The notes beneath the pieces are model-generated. The model ran no database searches, was not told the DNA's origin, and saw only the letters and a program-made list of their open reading frames with translations. Shown one piece after another: positions 22,400-31,454 of a DNA stretch of 64,000 nt (positions within the stretch are counted from its first letter, which is position 1; the number at the start of each line of letters is the position of its first letter). A program made the translations under genes and the position numbers. Origin of the DNA: Halomonas sp. THAF5a (GTDB lineage Bacteria; Pseudomonadota; Gammaproteobacteria; Pseudomonadales; Halomonadaceae); assembly GCF_009363755.1 (NCBI RefSeq), contig NZ_CP045417.1, forward strand, positions 3,100,001-3,164,000, given 5' to 3'.

Positions 22400-23588
22400 G
22401 ATGCTGCTCCCCGTAGGAGTTGAAGCCCACCACCCGCGAGCGCGCCAGCAGCCGCGAGGCGGCGTCCACCTGCCCGCGAGCTTCCAGCTCCAGCCGACGC
22501 AGGAAGCAGTCGCAGGCGATGATCAGCGCCGGCTCGCCGAGGCGCTCGGCGAGGCCGGCGAAGACCGCTTCGAGGTCCTCGAGCAGGGGCGCGGGCCGCA
22601 TGGCGGTCAGCACGATGCCGTTCTCCACCGCGCAGTAGAAGCTCAGGCTGCCGTCGTCGTTGACCCGCTGGATGGCGCGCACGTAGTGCGCCTCGCCCAG
22701 CCGCACCGCCAGGGGATGGCGGGCGAAGACCGCGGCGTCCAGGGCGGCGACCGGCAGGCCCACCAGCCGGGCATACTCCTCGGCGGCCGGCAGGGCGTTG
22801 AGCTCCAGCACCCGACGGCGCTCGCGATCGGCCCGAGTGACCACCAGCTTCTCGGTGCGCGGGCGCAGATGGTGGGTGGTGAAGACCTCGAAGGGCAGCC
22901 GGGTATTGATCAGCACCACCACCGCGGCCTGGCCGTGGAAGCGCCCCTCGGCGTGCACGTGGGTATGGGCCAGGCGATTGTCGTCGCCGGCGGAGCCGCC
23001 GAAGCTGGGGATGCGTCCCAGGGCGGCATCCAGGGTCGCCAGCACCTGCTCCTCGCAGCTGGAGAGGCCGTCGAGCAGGGTCAGCGCGAAGCTGTGACCG
23101 GCCAGGGGCGCCAGGGCGCGGTCGCGACAGTCGTCGAGCAGGCCGTCGACCAGGCGCTGGGCGCGCATCAGGTCGAAGTCCGCCAGGTTCTCGACCAGCG
23201 CGCAGGAGACCGCGAAGTGGCGCCGGTCGAGGCCGATGGCGACGATGCCGCCGCGCCCGTAGCCCGCCGGGGTGAGCTCCCCGGCGGTGGTGCAGCCCGC
23301 CACCGGCACGCCGGCGAAGGCCGCGTCCAGGGCCTCGGAGAGCGCCGCCAGGGGGTACTCGGCGCTGCAGAAGAAGAGCACGAAGCCGAGCTCGGGGTGG
23401 CACAGCGCCTCGGCGAGCTCCTGCCCGGCAGCGTGGGGATCGCCGTGGCGGCTGACGGCCGAGCGCAGCGGCGCGCCCTCGGCCATCGGGCCCGGCCCGG
23501 TCGCGCCCCGGTCGGACGCGACCCGGTCGGACGCGACCCGGTCGGACGCGCCGTCGAGCCCGGGGCGGGCGGAGAGATGATCACGCAT
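22329..23588 (-). CDS. nosP: FIST-domain sensor (NosP-like)
   Basis: A 419-aa protein made of FIST_N (about residues 45-230; FFCSAEYPLAALSEAL, VAGCTTAGELTPAGYG) and FIST_C (about 240-395) domains, ending near FNSYGEQHHGMHINQTFTG. No signal peptide or membrane helix is seen. FIST proteins paired with NahK-type kinases bind haem and sense nitric oxide in Pseudomonas, so that is the inferred role; the haem ligand cannot be picked from sequence alone. The start at 23588 has only a weak ribosome binding site. The first 30 residues contain three SDR(V/G)A units encoded by a 15-nt tandem repeat. Confidence 0.75.
   Translation of the reverse strand: MRDHLSARPGLDGASDRVASDRVASDRGATGPGPMAEGAPLRSAVSRHGDPHAAGQELAEALCHPELGFVLFFCSAEYPLAALSEALDAAFAGVPVAGCTTAGELTPAGYGRGGIVAIGLDRRHFAVSCALVENLADFDLMRAQRLVDGLLDDCRDRALAPLAGHSFALTLLDGLSSCEEQVLATLDAALGRIPSFGGSAGDDNRLAHTHVHAEGRFHGQAAVVVLINTRLPFEVFTTHHLRPRTEKLVVTRADRERRRVLELNALPAAEEYARLVGLPVAALDAAVFARHPLAVRLGEAHYVRAIQRVNDDGSLSFYCAVENGIVLTAMRPAPLLEDLEAVFAGLAERLGEPALIIACDCFLRRLELEARGQVDAASRLLARSRVVGFNSYGEQHHGMHINQTFTGVAIGARPAADDP
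23508..23552. repeat. 15-nt tandem repeat in the FIST gene
   Basis: Three copies of CCCGGTCGGACGCGA, the third ending in C, encode a repeated SDRVA pentapeptide near the N-terminus. Being in frame, copy-number change would not break the gene. Confidence 0.8.
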
Positions 23589-23721
23589 GGCGACCTGCCT
23601 GTCGGGTTTGGGGCAGTGTAGGTCTCGCGTCCCCTCGCCACAACGCCGGACCGGGAGGCGGCACGACAGGGGCATGGGGCATCAAGACGGCCTGGTACTT
23701 TCTGCTGATCCTCGAACGAAT

Positions 23722-23735
23722 TTGATCGATATCAA
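23722..23735 (+). promoter_or_regulatory. Perfect FNR/Anr/Dnr box
   Basis: TTGAT-CGAT-ATCAA is an exact match to the FNR-family consensus TTGAT-N4-ATCAA. A TACCTT-like -10 at 23759-23764 gives the class II spacing (box near -41.5) for the small gene starting at 23814. The box is also 134 bp upstream of the divergent FIST gene. Confidence 0.75.
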
Positions 23736-23813
23736 GGATGGGGTGAGCCTGCTCCGTCTACCTTATCTGGACGGTGCCCGGAAGAGGCCCGGATGACAAG
23801 AACGGAGAGATCC

Positions 23814-24326
23814 ATGCCTGCCTGCCCACCCGAGACGCACGCCCATCCCAGTCCCGTCGACCAGCCGCTGTCGATCACCTACGACCACGAGGCACGCGAG
23901 ATGGAGCGCTATCGCGGCCTGGCCCTCAGCTTCCTGCCGAGCCATCCCCACGTCAGCCGCCTGATGGCCGCGCTGGGCATCGAGTGCGAGCAGCGCCTGG
24001 CCGCCCTGGAGACGCTCGCCGAGCGGCTGGAGCGACGCTCCTGCCTGCCGGCGCCCCTGGCGCGGCGCCGGGACCACGCGACGCAGTACCGGCAACACCT
24101 GTTCATCCGCGACGACGCCACGGCGGCCCAGACCCTGAGCTACGCCCTGGCCTTCGCCCAGCACTCGCTGCAGTTCAGCGAGCTGATGGCCCGACACTGC
24201 CAGCTGGCGGGCCTCGATACCCTGCTCACCCGTTTCGCCGACGGCAAGCGCCGGGAGTGCCGGCTCCTCGAGGAGCTCCGGGACCAGTCGCCGGTCACGG
24301 CCCGCGCCACTGGTTCATTCGGCTGA
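23814..24326 (+). CDS. Unknown protein, all-helical, predicted Anr/Dnr-regulated
   Basis: A 170-aa cytosolic protein that I do not recognise. The ATG at 23814 has GGAGAG six nt upstream; an in-frame ATG at 23793 is possible. It is predicted nearly all helical: TYDHEAREMERYRGLAL, a second helix with ECEQRL, a third with QYRQHLF and a fourth with QFSELMARHCQ. The acidic and His residues within helices recall a ferritin-like four-helix bundle, but no complete di-iron ExxH pair is clear. Its promoter carries a perfect FNR-type box, and it is divergent from a NosP-like sensor. The stop overlaps the convergent kinase gene by 12 bp. Confidence 0.65.
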   Translation: MPACPPETHAHPSPVDQPLSITYDHEAREMERYRGLALSFLPSHPHVSRLMAALGIECEQRLAALETLAERLERRSCLPAPLARRRDHATQYRQHLFIRDDATAAQTLSYALAFAQHSLQFSELMARHCQLAGLDTLLTRFADGKRRECRLLEELRDQSPVTARATGSFG

Positions 24327-26480
24327 CGGCCAGGCCTCCAGCGCCCTCAGCGTCTCGGCCAGGCCGCGATGCAGCGCACTCAGCAGCGGCGCGACCTCGT
24401 CCAGGCGCGCCTGGGCGCCGAGCCGTTCCACCTGGCCGGCCAGCCTGGCGACCCGCCTCGCGCCCAGGCTCGAGGACTCCCCCTTCAGCCGATGCGCCAG
24501 GGACTCGACGTGGCGGTCGATCCCGTCGTCCAGGGCGCGTTCGAGTCCCGCCAGGTGCTCCGCCGCCTGCTGACGGTAGAGGGTGATCAGCGCCGCGAGC
24601 CCCTGGCGTCCCAGGCTCTCTTCCAGGGACGAGAGGGTCGACGCCTCGAGCGGCGCCTCGGGAGACGCGGCGTCGCCTGCCGGCGTCGTCCCGGCCCGCG
24701 GCAAGTGCCGGTGCAGCAGGGCCATCAGGGCCTGCTGGAAGAGCGGCTTGGTCAGGTAGCCGTTCATGCCGGCGGCCAGGCAGCGTACCTGATCCCCGCT
24801 CGGCCCCCCGGCGGTCATCGCCACCACCGGCACCTCGGCCGCCCAGCCGCCCCGGGCACGCAGCCGCCGGGTCGCCTCCAGGCCGTCCGTACCGGGCAGC
24901 TGCACGTCCATGAAGATCAGGTCGAAGTGCTCACGGGCCGCCCAGGCGAGGGCCACGTCGGCGTCTTCGGCGACGCTGACGCGACACCCCAGGCGCTCGA
25001 GCATGGCCCGGGCCACCTGCTGGTTGACCGGATCGTCCTCGACCACCAGCAACCGGGCATCGGCCAGCCCGCCCTCGGGGAGGGCCGGCGGCGCCTCTTC
25101 CGGGAAGGCGTCGCCCGAGGCCTCCGGCAGCGTCAACTCGAACCAGAAGCGACTGCCCCTGCCCGGTTCGCTCTCGAAGGCGAGCCGCCCGCCCTGCGCC
25201 TCGACCAGGCGCTGGCTGATCACGAGCCCGAGTCCGGTGCCGCCGAAGCGACGCGCGGTGGAGGGATCGCCTTGCTGGAAGGGCTCGAACAGCTGACACT
25301 GGCACTCGGGCGCAATGCCGATCCCGGTGTCGACGACCTCGAAGCGCACCGGCCCCTCGGCCAGGGCACGCACCACCAGGTGCACTTCCCCCTGCTCGGT
25401 GAACTTGATGGCGTTGGAGAGCAGGTTGAGCAGCACCTGGCGCAGGCGGCCGGCATCGCCGACGACCCGCGCCGGCAGGCGCGGGTCACGCTCGCACGTC
25501 AGGCGAAGCCCCCGAGCGGCGGCCCGCGGGGCGAAGAGGGCCACCGCCCCCTCGATCAGCTCGGCCAGGTCGAAGGGGCGCTCCTCGAACGCCAGGCGCT
25601 GGGCCTCGATCTTGGAGAGGTCCAGGAGGTCGTTGATCAGCTCGAGCAGACGCTGGGCGCTGTCGTGGATGGTGTCGGCGAAGTGGCGCGCCTTCACCGG
25701 CAGCGGCTGGTCCTGGAGCAGGTCGCTCATGCCGATGACCCCGTTGAGCGGGGTGCGGATCTCGTGGCTGACGGTCGCCAGGAACTCCGACTTGGCGCGG
25801 CTCGATGACTCGGCGCGCTGGGCGGTGACCTCCAGCTCGCGGCTCAGGGTCTCCAGCTCGCGACGGGCGGCGGCGTTGTCGCGGGACTCGCGGAACAGGA
25901 AGATCACCACCAGCAGCGCCGCCAGGCTCATCGCCAGGATCAGCAGCAGCAGGACGACGTAGAGGGTCTGCAGCGCCCGCCGCTCCTCGGTGGTGGCCTC
26001 GGCCAGGTGGCCGTTGATGGCGATGACCAATCGCTCGGTGACGCCGTTCAGGATGTCGAGCCGGGAGATCAGCTGGTTCCGGGCATCGGCATCGAGGCGT
26101 TCCAGGCGGCTCAGCTGCGCGTCCATGGCCGCGAGATGCGACTCGACCTGCCCCACCAGCGCCTCGGCGATCTCGATCCTGGCCAGCAGCTGAGTGATGT
26201 CGCCCTCCTTGAGCAGGTTGAGGCGGCTGTAGAGCAGCTCCAGGCGGATGCGCAGGGCCATCAGCGGCCGCTCGGCCGTCGGGTCGGGGCGCGCCAGGAA
26301 GCTGCGCAGCTCCACCGCGTCCCGGTCGAGCTTGTGGGCGTGCCAGGCGGCATTGCCGCCCACGCTCTCGGCCAGGGTGTGCTGGCGCCAGGCGACCAGG
26401 CCGACCACGACCAGGGCGGCGGCGAAGAACAGCAGCGCGGCGATGGCGCCCAGCTTCAGGCGCAGGGGGTAGTGCGACAT
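24315..26480 (-). CDS. Hybrid sensor histidine kinase with receiver and Hpt domains
   Basis: A 721-aa membrane kinase. TM1 (10-30) and TM2 (172-196) enclose a helical periplasmic domain. The cytosolic part has HisKA (H239, [16 protein letters not shown]), an ATPase ([26 protein letters not shown]), a receiver (phospho-acceptor Asp in [13 protein letters not shown], about 533) and a C-terminal Hpt (His in [11 protein letters not shown], about 660), giving a full His-Asp-His relay as in BarA/TorS. No partner response regulator is adjacent. The gene 23 bp upstream encodes a secreted domain that may feed its periplasmic sensor. Confidence 0.87.
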   Translation of the reverse strand: MSHYPLRLKLGAIAALLFFAAALVVVGLVAWRQHTLAESVGGNAAWHAHKLDRDAVELRSFLARPDPTAERPLMALRIRLELLYSRLNLLKEGDITQLLARIEIAEALVGQVESHLAAMDAQLSRLERLDADARNQLISRLDILNGVTERLVIAINGHLAEATTEERRALQTLYVVLLLLILAMSLAALLVVIFLFRESRDNAAARRELETLSRELEVTAQRAESSSRAKSEFLATVSHEIRTPLNGVIGMSDLLQDQPLPVKARHFADTIHDSAQRLLELINDLLDLSKIEAQRLAFEERPFDLAELIEGAVALFAPRAAARGLRLTCERDPRLPARVVGDAGRLRQVLLNLLSNAIKFTEQGEVHLVVRALAEGPVRFEVVDTGIGIAPECQCQLFEPFQQGDPSTARRFGGTGLGLVISQRLVEAQGGRLAFESEPGRGSRFWFELTLPEASGDAFPEEAPPALPEGGLADARLLVVEDDPVNQQVARAMLERLGCRVSVAEDADVALAWAAREHFDLIFMDVQLPGTDGLEATRRLRARGGWAAEVPVVAMTAGGPSGDQVRCLAAGMNGYLTKPLFQQALMALLHRHLPRAGTTPAGDAASPEAPLEASTLSSLEESLGRQGLAALITLYRQQAAEHLAGLERALDDGIDRHVESLAHRLKGESSSLGARRVARLAGQVERLGAQARLDEVAPLLSALHRGLAETLRALEAWPSAE

Positions 26481-26503
26481 CAGGCCTCCTCGCCCGAGGC
26501 CCC

Positions 26504-27049
26504 TCAGGGCACGATGATCCGAATGACGTGCCAGACCGAGCGGAAGCGCACCGCCTCGGTCAGAAGCTCGGGGTGTGCATCGAAGGGGTAGACGACGAAC
26601 AGCGGGCCGTAGTCGCGGATCCCCAGGGGCTCTGCGTTCCGCGACATGGCGAGGATCACGTCGTGATCGTAGAAGTCGGAGCGCGGGGCCCGCGCCTCGA
26701 ACCCGTTGAGGGCCTGGATGTGCAGGCAGTCACCGTCGGCCCCGACGGCCTCGAGCAGGGCCCGCACCAGCGGCCCCTCGAAGCGTCCCCGGTCGCTGTG
26801 CCAGGGCGTGTGGGTCTCGATGACCCGCGACGGCAGGGCCTTAAGCATGGCGCGATCGAAATGCGCCTCGCCGCCCACGTTGGTCCGGGTGATATCGCCG
26901 CCGAGGGTCAGGATCACGTCCCCGGTGGGCGCCGGCAGGGCCTGGGCCACGGGCCCGGCCTCATCGCCGGGGCGCGCCTGGACATGGGGAGGCGCGATCA
27001 GCAGCCACAGCAGCGGCGTCAGCAGTCGCGCGAGGTATCCGGTCGACAT
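26504..27049 (-). CDS. Secreted protein with molybdopterin-binding-like fold
   Basis: A 181-aa protein with an N-terminal signal peptide (residues 1-25, ending near VQA). The body resembles the sulfite-oxidase/YedY molybdopterin-binding fold (VILTLGGDITRTNVG, LHIQALNGFEARAPRSDF, LGIRDYGPLFVVYPFD) but is much shorter than the enzymes, and its one Cys (GDCLHIQ) is not in a recognisable Mo-ligand motif. It is encoded just upstream of, and probably in an operon with, the hybrid kinase. I infer a ligand-sensing accessory protein rather than an oxidoreductase; that role is unproven. Confidence 0.65.
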   Translation of the reverse strand: MSTGYLARLLTPLLWLLIAPPHVQARPGDEAGPVAQALPAPTGDVILTLGGDITRTNVGGEAHFDRAMLKALPSRVIETHTPWHSDRGRFEGPLVRALLEAVGADGDCLHIQALNGFEARAPRSDFYDHDVILAMSRNAEPLGIRDYGPLFVVYPFDAHPELLTEAVRFRSVWHVIRIIVP

Positions 27050-27129
27050 GAACGGGATTCCTGAGACAAGTGAGCGGCCCTAGGGTACGTCACTCGGCGC
27101 CCGAGGTCAGGGCACACCGGGCGAAAAGG

Positions 27130-27155
27130 CCGCGGGGCGCCATGGCGCCCCGCGG
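27130..27155 (-). terminator. Terminator of the DUF2189 gene
   Basis: A perfect 26-nt palindrome (CCGCGGGGCGCCA / TGGCGCCCCGCGG) followed on the minus strand by CCTTTTCGC, 28 bp beyond the stop. Confidence 0.7.
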
Positions 27156-27183
27156 GTCTTCCTCGAGAGGGTGCGCGATCGCC

Positions 27184-27999
27184 TCAGCTCTCCAGCTTCT
27201 CGATCGGCTCGATGCGCACCAGGTCCTCGTAGGCGTGCCAGCTGGCATGGCCCAGCACCGGCAGGATCAGCGCCAGGCCGATGTAGAAGGTCATGACCCC
27301 GACCAGCACGCAGCCGGTGAGGATGGCCGCCCACAGCAGCATCGGGCGGAAGTTCTTGGCGACCGAGCGGATGCTGGCCTCGATGCCCTCCATGAAGGTG
27401 AGGTCCTGATCCATCAGGGTAGGGATCGCCACCACGCTGATGGTGAAGGCGCCGAAGGCCAGCACGGCCCCGATCGCGGTGCCCACCGCCAGCATGGTCA
27501 GGCCGTCGACCGTGGTCAGCAGCGAGGCGTAGAGCAGCTCGGGATTGGGCGCCTCGAGGCCGAAGAAGAGCGCGAACAGCAGCGTGGCCAGACGGATCCA
27601 GGCGAGAAAGAAGATCATCATCATCACGCCCATCATCGCCAGCTGGCCGGCGTGGCCCTTCCAGCCGCCGAACGCGTCGCCGAGGTTGGGCACCCGCCCC
27701 GCCTCGATCGCCCGGCTGATGCCGTAGGAGCCCACGGCCACCAGCGGCCCGAGGAACATGAAGCCGGCGATCAGCGGCAACAGCCAGTGCCACAACCCCA
27801 GCGTGAAGGCCCCGGCGGTGACGGCGATACTCAGCCCCACCCAGAACATGCCGTAGGCAAGGCTGACCGAGGTGGCCTGGCGAAAGTCCTCGAAGCCCGA
27901 CGCCAGCCAGGCACGTGGCTTGTCCATACCCACTGACCGGATGGTGATCCTGACACTGGGCGCAGCCGTCTTGTCCCGCTCTCTGGTTGCCGCATTCAT
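27184..27999 (-). CDS. DUF2189 integral membrane protein
   Basis: A 271-aa protein with six or more predicted membrane helices. The soluble N-terminus is followed by RAWLASGFEDFRQATSVSLAYGMFW, typical of DUF2189. Its function is not known; some family members lie near respiratory or redox genes. The ATG at 27999 with GGGG upstream is preferred over GTG 28005. It is a monocistronic unit between terminators. Confidence 0.75.
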   Translation of the reverse strand: MNAATRERDKTAAPSVRITIRSVGMDKPRAWLASGFEDFRQATSVSLAYGMFWVGLSIAVTAGAFTLGLWHWLLPLIAGFMFLGPLVAVGSYGISRAIEAGRVPNLGDAFGGWKGHAGQLAMMGVMMMIFFLAWIRLATLLFALFFGLEAPNPELLYASLLTTVDGLTMLAVGTAIGAVLAFGAFTISVVAIPTLMDQDLTFMEGIEASIRSVAKNFRPMLLWAAILTGCVLVGVMTFYIGLALILPVLGHASWHAYEDLVRIEPIEKLES

Positions 28000-28206
28000 G
28001 GTCACACCCCTGTTTCCGCCTGTAGTGTCCCGGGTCTACCGGGCCGGTTCGGAACACCTCTCGCCGCGTCGTCGACAGGCGCCCGTCATCGCTTAACGCC
28101 TCATTAATGTAGTCGACGGCCGACGTTCACGCAGAGGGCGCAAGCGCCGGCTCCTCAACGCACAGTGTCCCCAGACGCCGCTCGACCGGGCCGCTGCCCC
28201 GGACGC

Positions 28207-28238
28207 GCGAACGCCCCTCCCGAGGGAGGGGCGTTCGC
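28207..28238. terminator. Long hairpin after the universal stress gene
   Basis: A 15-bp GC-rich inverted repeat (GCGAACGCCCCTCCC / GGGAGGGGCGTTCGC) lies 53 bp beyond the stress-protein stop; no T tract follows. The rest of the 290-bp spacer up to the DUF2189 gene shows nothing else I can name. Confidence 0.6.
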
Positions 28239-28291
28239 AGGGTACGGCGGGGCCATCGGCGACGATGGACCCCGAGGGGCAAGAGACCGCC

Positions 28292-28720
28292 TCAGCGCAC
28301 GATCATCACCGACACCTTCGAATGGTGCACGACGTGCTCGGCGTTGGGCCCGAGCACGTAGTCGACGAACTTGCGCTTGTTGTGGGAGGCCATGACGATC
28401 AGGTCGATCTCGAGCTGCTTCGCCGCCTTGATGATCGCCTCCCAGGGCGAGCCGTCGACGATCACGCTCTGGACGGTGATGTCCTCCGGCACGTGCTCAC
28501 GGATGAACTCGTGCTGGGCATCGGTGACCGCCTGGTGCGCCTTCGCGGCGAAGTCCTTGGGGAAGTAGGACCCCACCAGCGGCATGCGGTAGTCGGGCAG
28601 CACCGTCACCACGTGCAGCGAGGCACCGAAGCTATGGCACAGCGAGAGGGCCGTGGGCAGGGCCTTCTCCCAGGACGCCTCCTCGTTGAGGTCCACCGGC
28701 AACATGATCTTCTGGTACAT
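28292..28720 (-). CDS. Universal stress protein (TeaD-like)
   Basis: A 142-aa UspA-fold protein (KIMLPVDLNEEASWEKAL at the N-terminus, IDLIVMASHNKRKFVDYVLG at the end). The ATG at 28720 follows GGAGG. The usual ATP-loop G-x2-G-x9-G(S/T) is not intact (LGPNAEHVVHHSKVSV), so nucleotide binding is uncertain. It is encoded 13 bp after the TRAP permease, as TeaD follows the ectoine TRAP genes in Halomonas elongata, where it tempers uptake. A similar regulatory role on this TAXI-type transporter is inferred. Confidence 0.82.
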   Translation of the reverse strand: MYQKIMLPVDLNEEASWEKALPTALSLCHSFGASLHVVTVLPDYRMPLVGSYFPKDFAAKAHQAVTDAQHEFIREHVPEDITVQSVIVDGSPWEAIIKAAKQLEIDLIVMASHNKRKFVDYVLGPNAEHVVHHSKVSVMIVR

Positions 28721-28733
28721 GGTTGCGCCTCCT

Positions 28734-31328
28734 TCAGGCTTGAGCCAGGGCGGCATCGCGATCACGCCGCCGCCGTTGCAGCATCAGGACCAGGCCGAAC
28801 ACCAGGAAGGCGGGAATCCACATCCACTCCTTGGTCCAGCGATCCACCGGCGCCAGGACCTGGATGATCTCCTGGTCGAAGTCGAAGCCCATGTCGGCGG
28901 CCTGGCTGCCGTAGGCGACCATGTCGACCATGGCCTTCTCATCTTCGATGAACAGTTCCAGCCCAAGGTTCGCCAGACGCTCCTCGCCGGTCTCGCCCTC
29001 GGGCACCGGCAGCGTCATGTAGGTGGTCATCGGATCGCCGTAGGCGTCCAGCCCCGCGATCTGCAGCCGCAGGGTGGTGTCGTCGCTGACGCTGCCCAGC
29101 GTCTCGACGAACTGCGCCGGCGGCACCTCGCGGTAGGGGTCGTGGATCATGTCCATCCAGAAGCCCGGGCGGAACAGCGTGAAGGCCACCAGCAGCAGCA
29201 GGATGGATTCGTACCAGCGGCTGCGGGTCACCATGAAGCCCTGGGTGGCCGCCGCGAAGATCAGCATCGCCACCGTGGCCACCACGAAGATCAGGATCCC
29301 CTGCAGCCAGGAGACGTCGATCAGCAGCAGGTCGGTGTTGAAGATGAACAGGAACGGCAGCGCCGCGGTGCGCAGGCTGTAGTAGAAGGCCTGGAAGCCG
29401 GTGCGGATGGGATCACCGCCCGACACCGCCGCCGCGGCGAAGGAGGCCAGGCCCACCGGCGGGGTCACGTCGGCCATGATGCCGAAGTAGAACACGAACA
29501 GGTGCACCGCGATCAGCGGCACCAGTAGGCCGTTCTGCTCGCCCAGCTGGACGATCACCGGCGCCAGCAGCGCCGACACCACGATGTAGTTGGCGGTGGT
29601 GGGCAGGCCCATGCCGAGGATCAGGCTGAGCACCGCGGTGAGCAGCAGGATCAGCATGAGGTTGCCCATGGAGAGCACCTCGACCACATCGGCCAGCACC
29701 AGGCCCACGCCGGTCTGGGAGACGGCGCCGACGATGATGCCCGCGGTGGCGGTGGCAATGCCGATGCCGATCATGTTGCGCGCGCCGGTCACCAGGCCGC
29801 TCCACAGGTCCAGGAGCCCCTCGCGGATGTCGGCGGCCATGTCGCTGCGGCCGCGGAAGATCGAGGTGATCGGGCGCTGGGTGACCATGATGAAGACCAT
29901 CAGCACCGTGGCCCAGAAGGCGGACAGCCCCGGCGACAGGCGCTCGACCATCAGGCACCAGATCAGCACGACGACCGGCAGGATGTACTGCAGGCCGACC
30001 ATCACCGTGGGCCGCGTCTGCGGCAGGGTATAGACCGGCTCATCGGGATCGTCGAGCTCGAGCTCGGGATAGCCGGCGGCCAGCTTCAGAAGGGCCACGT
30101 AGACCACCGCCAGAACCACAGCCACCAGCCAGGGCGTGGCATCGCCCAGCAGCGGCTTGAGCCAGCCCAGGCCGTAGTAGACCACCAGGGCGGTGATCAT
30201 CATCAGCAGCAGGCCACCGAGGAAACCGATCACCTTGCGCACCAGGGGCTTGGGCGCGTTGCTGCTCTGAAGGCCCTGCATGTTGGCCTTCAGCGCCTCG
30301 AGATGGACGATGTAGATCAGGGCGATATAGGAGATCAGCGCCGGCAGGAAGGCGTGCTTGATCACGTCGACGTAGGAGATGCCGACATACTCGACCATCA
30401 GGAAGGCCGCGGCCCCCATCACCGGCGGCATGATCTGCCCGTTGACCGAGGACGCGACCTCCACCGCGCCCGCCTTCTCGGCGGGGAAGCCGACGCGCTT
30501 CATCATCGGCACGGTGAAGGTACCGGTGGTCACCACGTTGGCGATCGAGGAGCCGGAGATCAGGCCGGTCATGCCGGAGGCGACCACGGCGGCCTTGGCC
30601 GGCCCGCCCTTGTAGTGGCCCAGCAGCGAGAAGGCGACCTTGATGAAGTAGTTGCCCGCGCCTGCCTTGTCGAGCAGGGCGCCGAACAGCACGAACAGGA
30701 AGACGAAACTGGTCGAGACCCCCAGCGCGATGCCGAAGACCCCCTGGGTCGTCAGCCACTGGTGGTTGACCAGGCCGAACAGGCTCACCCCGCCGTGCGC
30801 CAGGATGCCCGGCATCCAGGGTCCCGCCAGGCTGTAGACGAGAAACACCGTGGCCACGATCATCAGCGGCGGCCCGAGGGCGCGACGCGTCGCCTCGAGG
30901 AGCAGCAGGATCCCGACGACCCCGACGATCACATCCTGAAGGATGGGCGCCCCGGGACGCTGGGCCAGCTGTTCGTAGAACATGAACATGTAGGCGCCGC
31001 AGAAGGCCGCCGCTGCCGCCATCACCCAGTCCTGCAGGGGAATGCGGTCACGCGGCGAACGCTGCAGCGCCGGGTAGGCCATGTAGGCCAGGAAGAGGGC
31101 GAATGCCAGATGAATCGATCGGGCCTCAGTGGCATTGAAGACCCCGAAACCCAGCATGAAAGGAATCGGCGAGGCGATCCACAGCTGGAAGAGCGACCAC
31201 AGCGCGGCGATGCTGACCAGCAACTTGCCGGGCGTCCCGGCCGGCTTGCGCGCCCCCGAGTCGGTAGAGGCGACCATATCCTCCAGGTCCACCTCGTCAC
31301 CCGGAGACCTCATCTTGTCCTCGGTCAT
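28734..31328 (-). CDS. TRAP transporter fused 4TM/12TM permease (TAXI-associated)
   Basis: An 864-aa inner-membrane protein combining the small (DctQ-like, about residues 30-170) and large (DctM-like) TRAP subunits in one chain; IGVVSTGTF-like stretches (SIANVVTTGTFTVPMMKRVGF), GLPTTANYIVVSAL and the DVTPPVGLASFAAAA motif are typical of TIGR02123 permeases. The C-terminal ~160 residues form a soluble-membrane extension ending in a last helix. The ATG at 31328 has AGGG upstream; GTG 31361 is an alternative. It uses an ion gradient to import the solute delivered by the TAXI protein encoded just upstream. Confidence 0.9.
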   Translation of the reverse strand: MTEDKMRSPGDEVDLEDMVASTDSGARKPAGTPGKLLVSIAALWSLFQLWIASPIPFMLGFGVFNATEARSIHLAFALFLAYMAYPALQRSPRDRIPLQDWVMAAAAAFCGAYMFMFYEQLAQRPGAPILQDVIVGVVGILLLLEATRRALGPPLMIVATVFLVYSLAGPWMPGILAHGGVSLFGLVNHQWLTTQGVFGIALGVSTSFVFLFVLFGALLDKAGAGNYFIKVAFSLLGHYKGGPAKAAVVASGMTGLISGSSIANVVTTGTFTVPMMKRVGFPAEKAGAVEVASSVNGQIMPPVMGAAAFLMVEYVGISYVDVIKHAFLPALISYIALIYIVHLEALKANMQGLQSSNAPKPLVRKVIGFLGGLLLMMITALVVYYGLGWLKPLLGDATPWLVAVVLAVVYVALLKLAAGYPELELDDPDEPVYTLPQTRPTVMVGLQYILPVVVLIWCLMVERLSPGLSAFWATVLMVFIMVTQRPITSIFRGRSDMAADIREGLLDLWSGLVTGARNMIGIGIATATAGIIVGAVSQTGVGLVLADVVEVLSMGNLMLILLLTAVLSLILGMGLPTTANYIVVSALLAPVIVQLGEQNGLLVPLIAVHLFVFYFGIMADVTPPVGLASFAAAAVSGGDPIRTGFQAFYYSLRTAALPFLFIFNTDLLLIDVSWLQGILIFVVATVAMLIFAAATQGFMVTRSRWYESILLLLVAFTLFRPGFWMDMIHDPYREVPPAQFVETLGSVSDDTTLRLQIAGLDAYGDPMTTYMTLPVPEGETGEERLANLGLELFIEDEKAMVDMVAYGSQAADMGFDFDQEIIQVLAPVDRWTKEWMWIPAFLVFGLVLMLQRRRRDRDAALAQA

Positions 31329-31387
31329 AAGCGAGCCCTGCTCTAAGTTATCGATTGACACTGGTTAATCATTCGTCAGAACCAGAA

Positions 31388-31417
31388 TGCGCGGTCACCC
31401 CTCGAGATGACCGCGCA
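31388..31417 (-). terminator. Intercistronic hairpin between TAXI binding protein and permease
   Basis: TGCGCGGTCA / TGACCGCGCA, a 10-bp stem with a 10-nt loop, lies between the genes. It probably stabilises the binding-protein mRNA or partly terminates, giving more binding protein than permease. Confidence 0.55.
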
Positions 31418-31454
31418 CTCAACACCTGGGTGAGGTGATCTCAGGTACCGGAGA

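Noticed and set aside
26504..27049. Calling the small secreted protein a molybdoenzyme
   Set aside because: It is far shorter than YedY or sulfite oxidase and no Mo-ligating Cys motif is recognisable.
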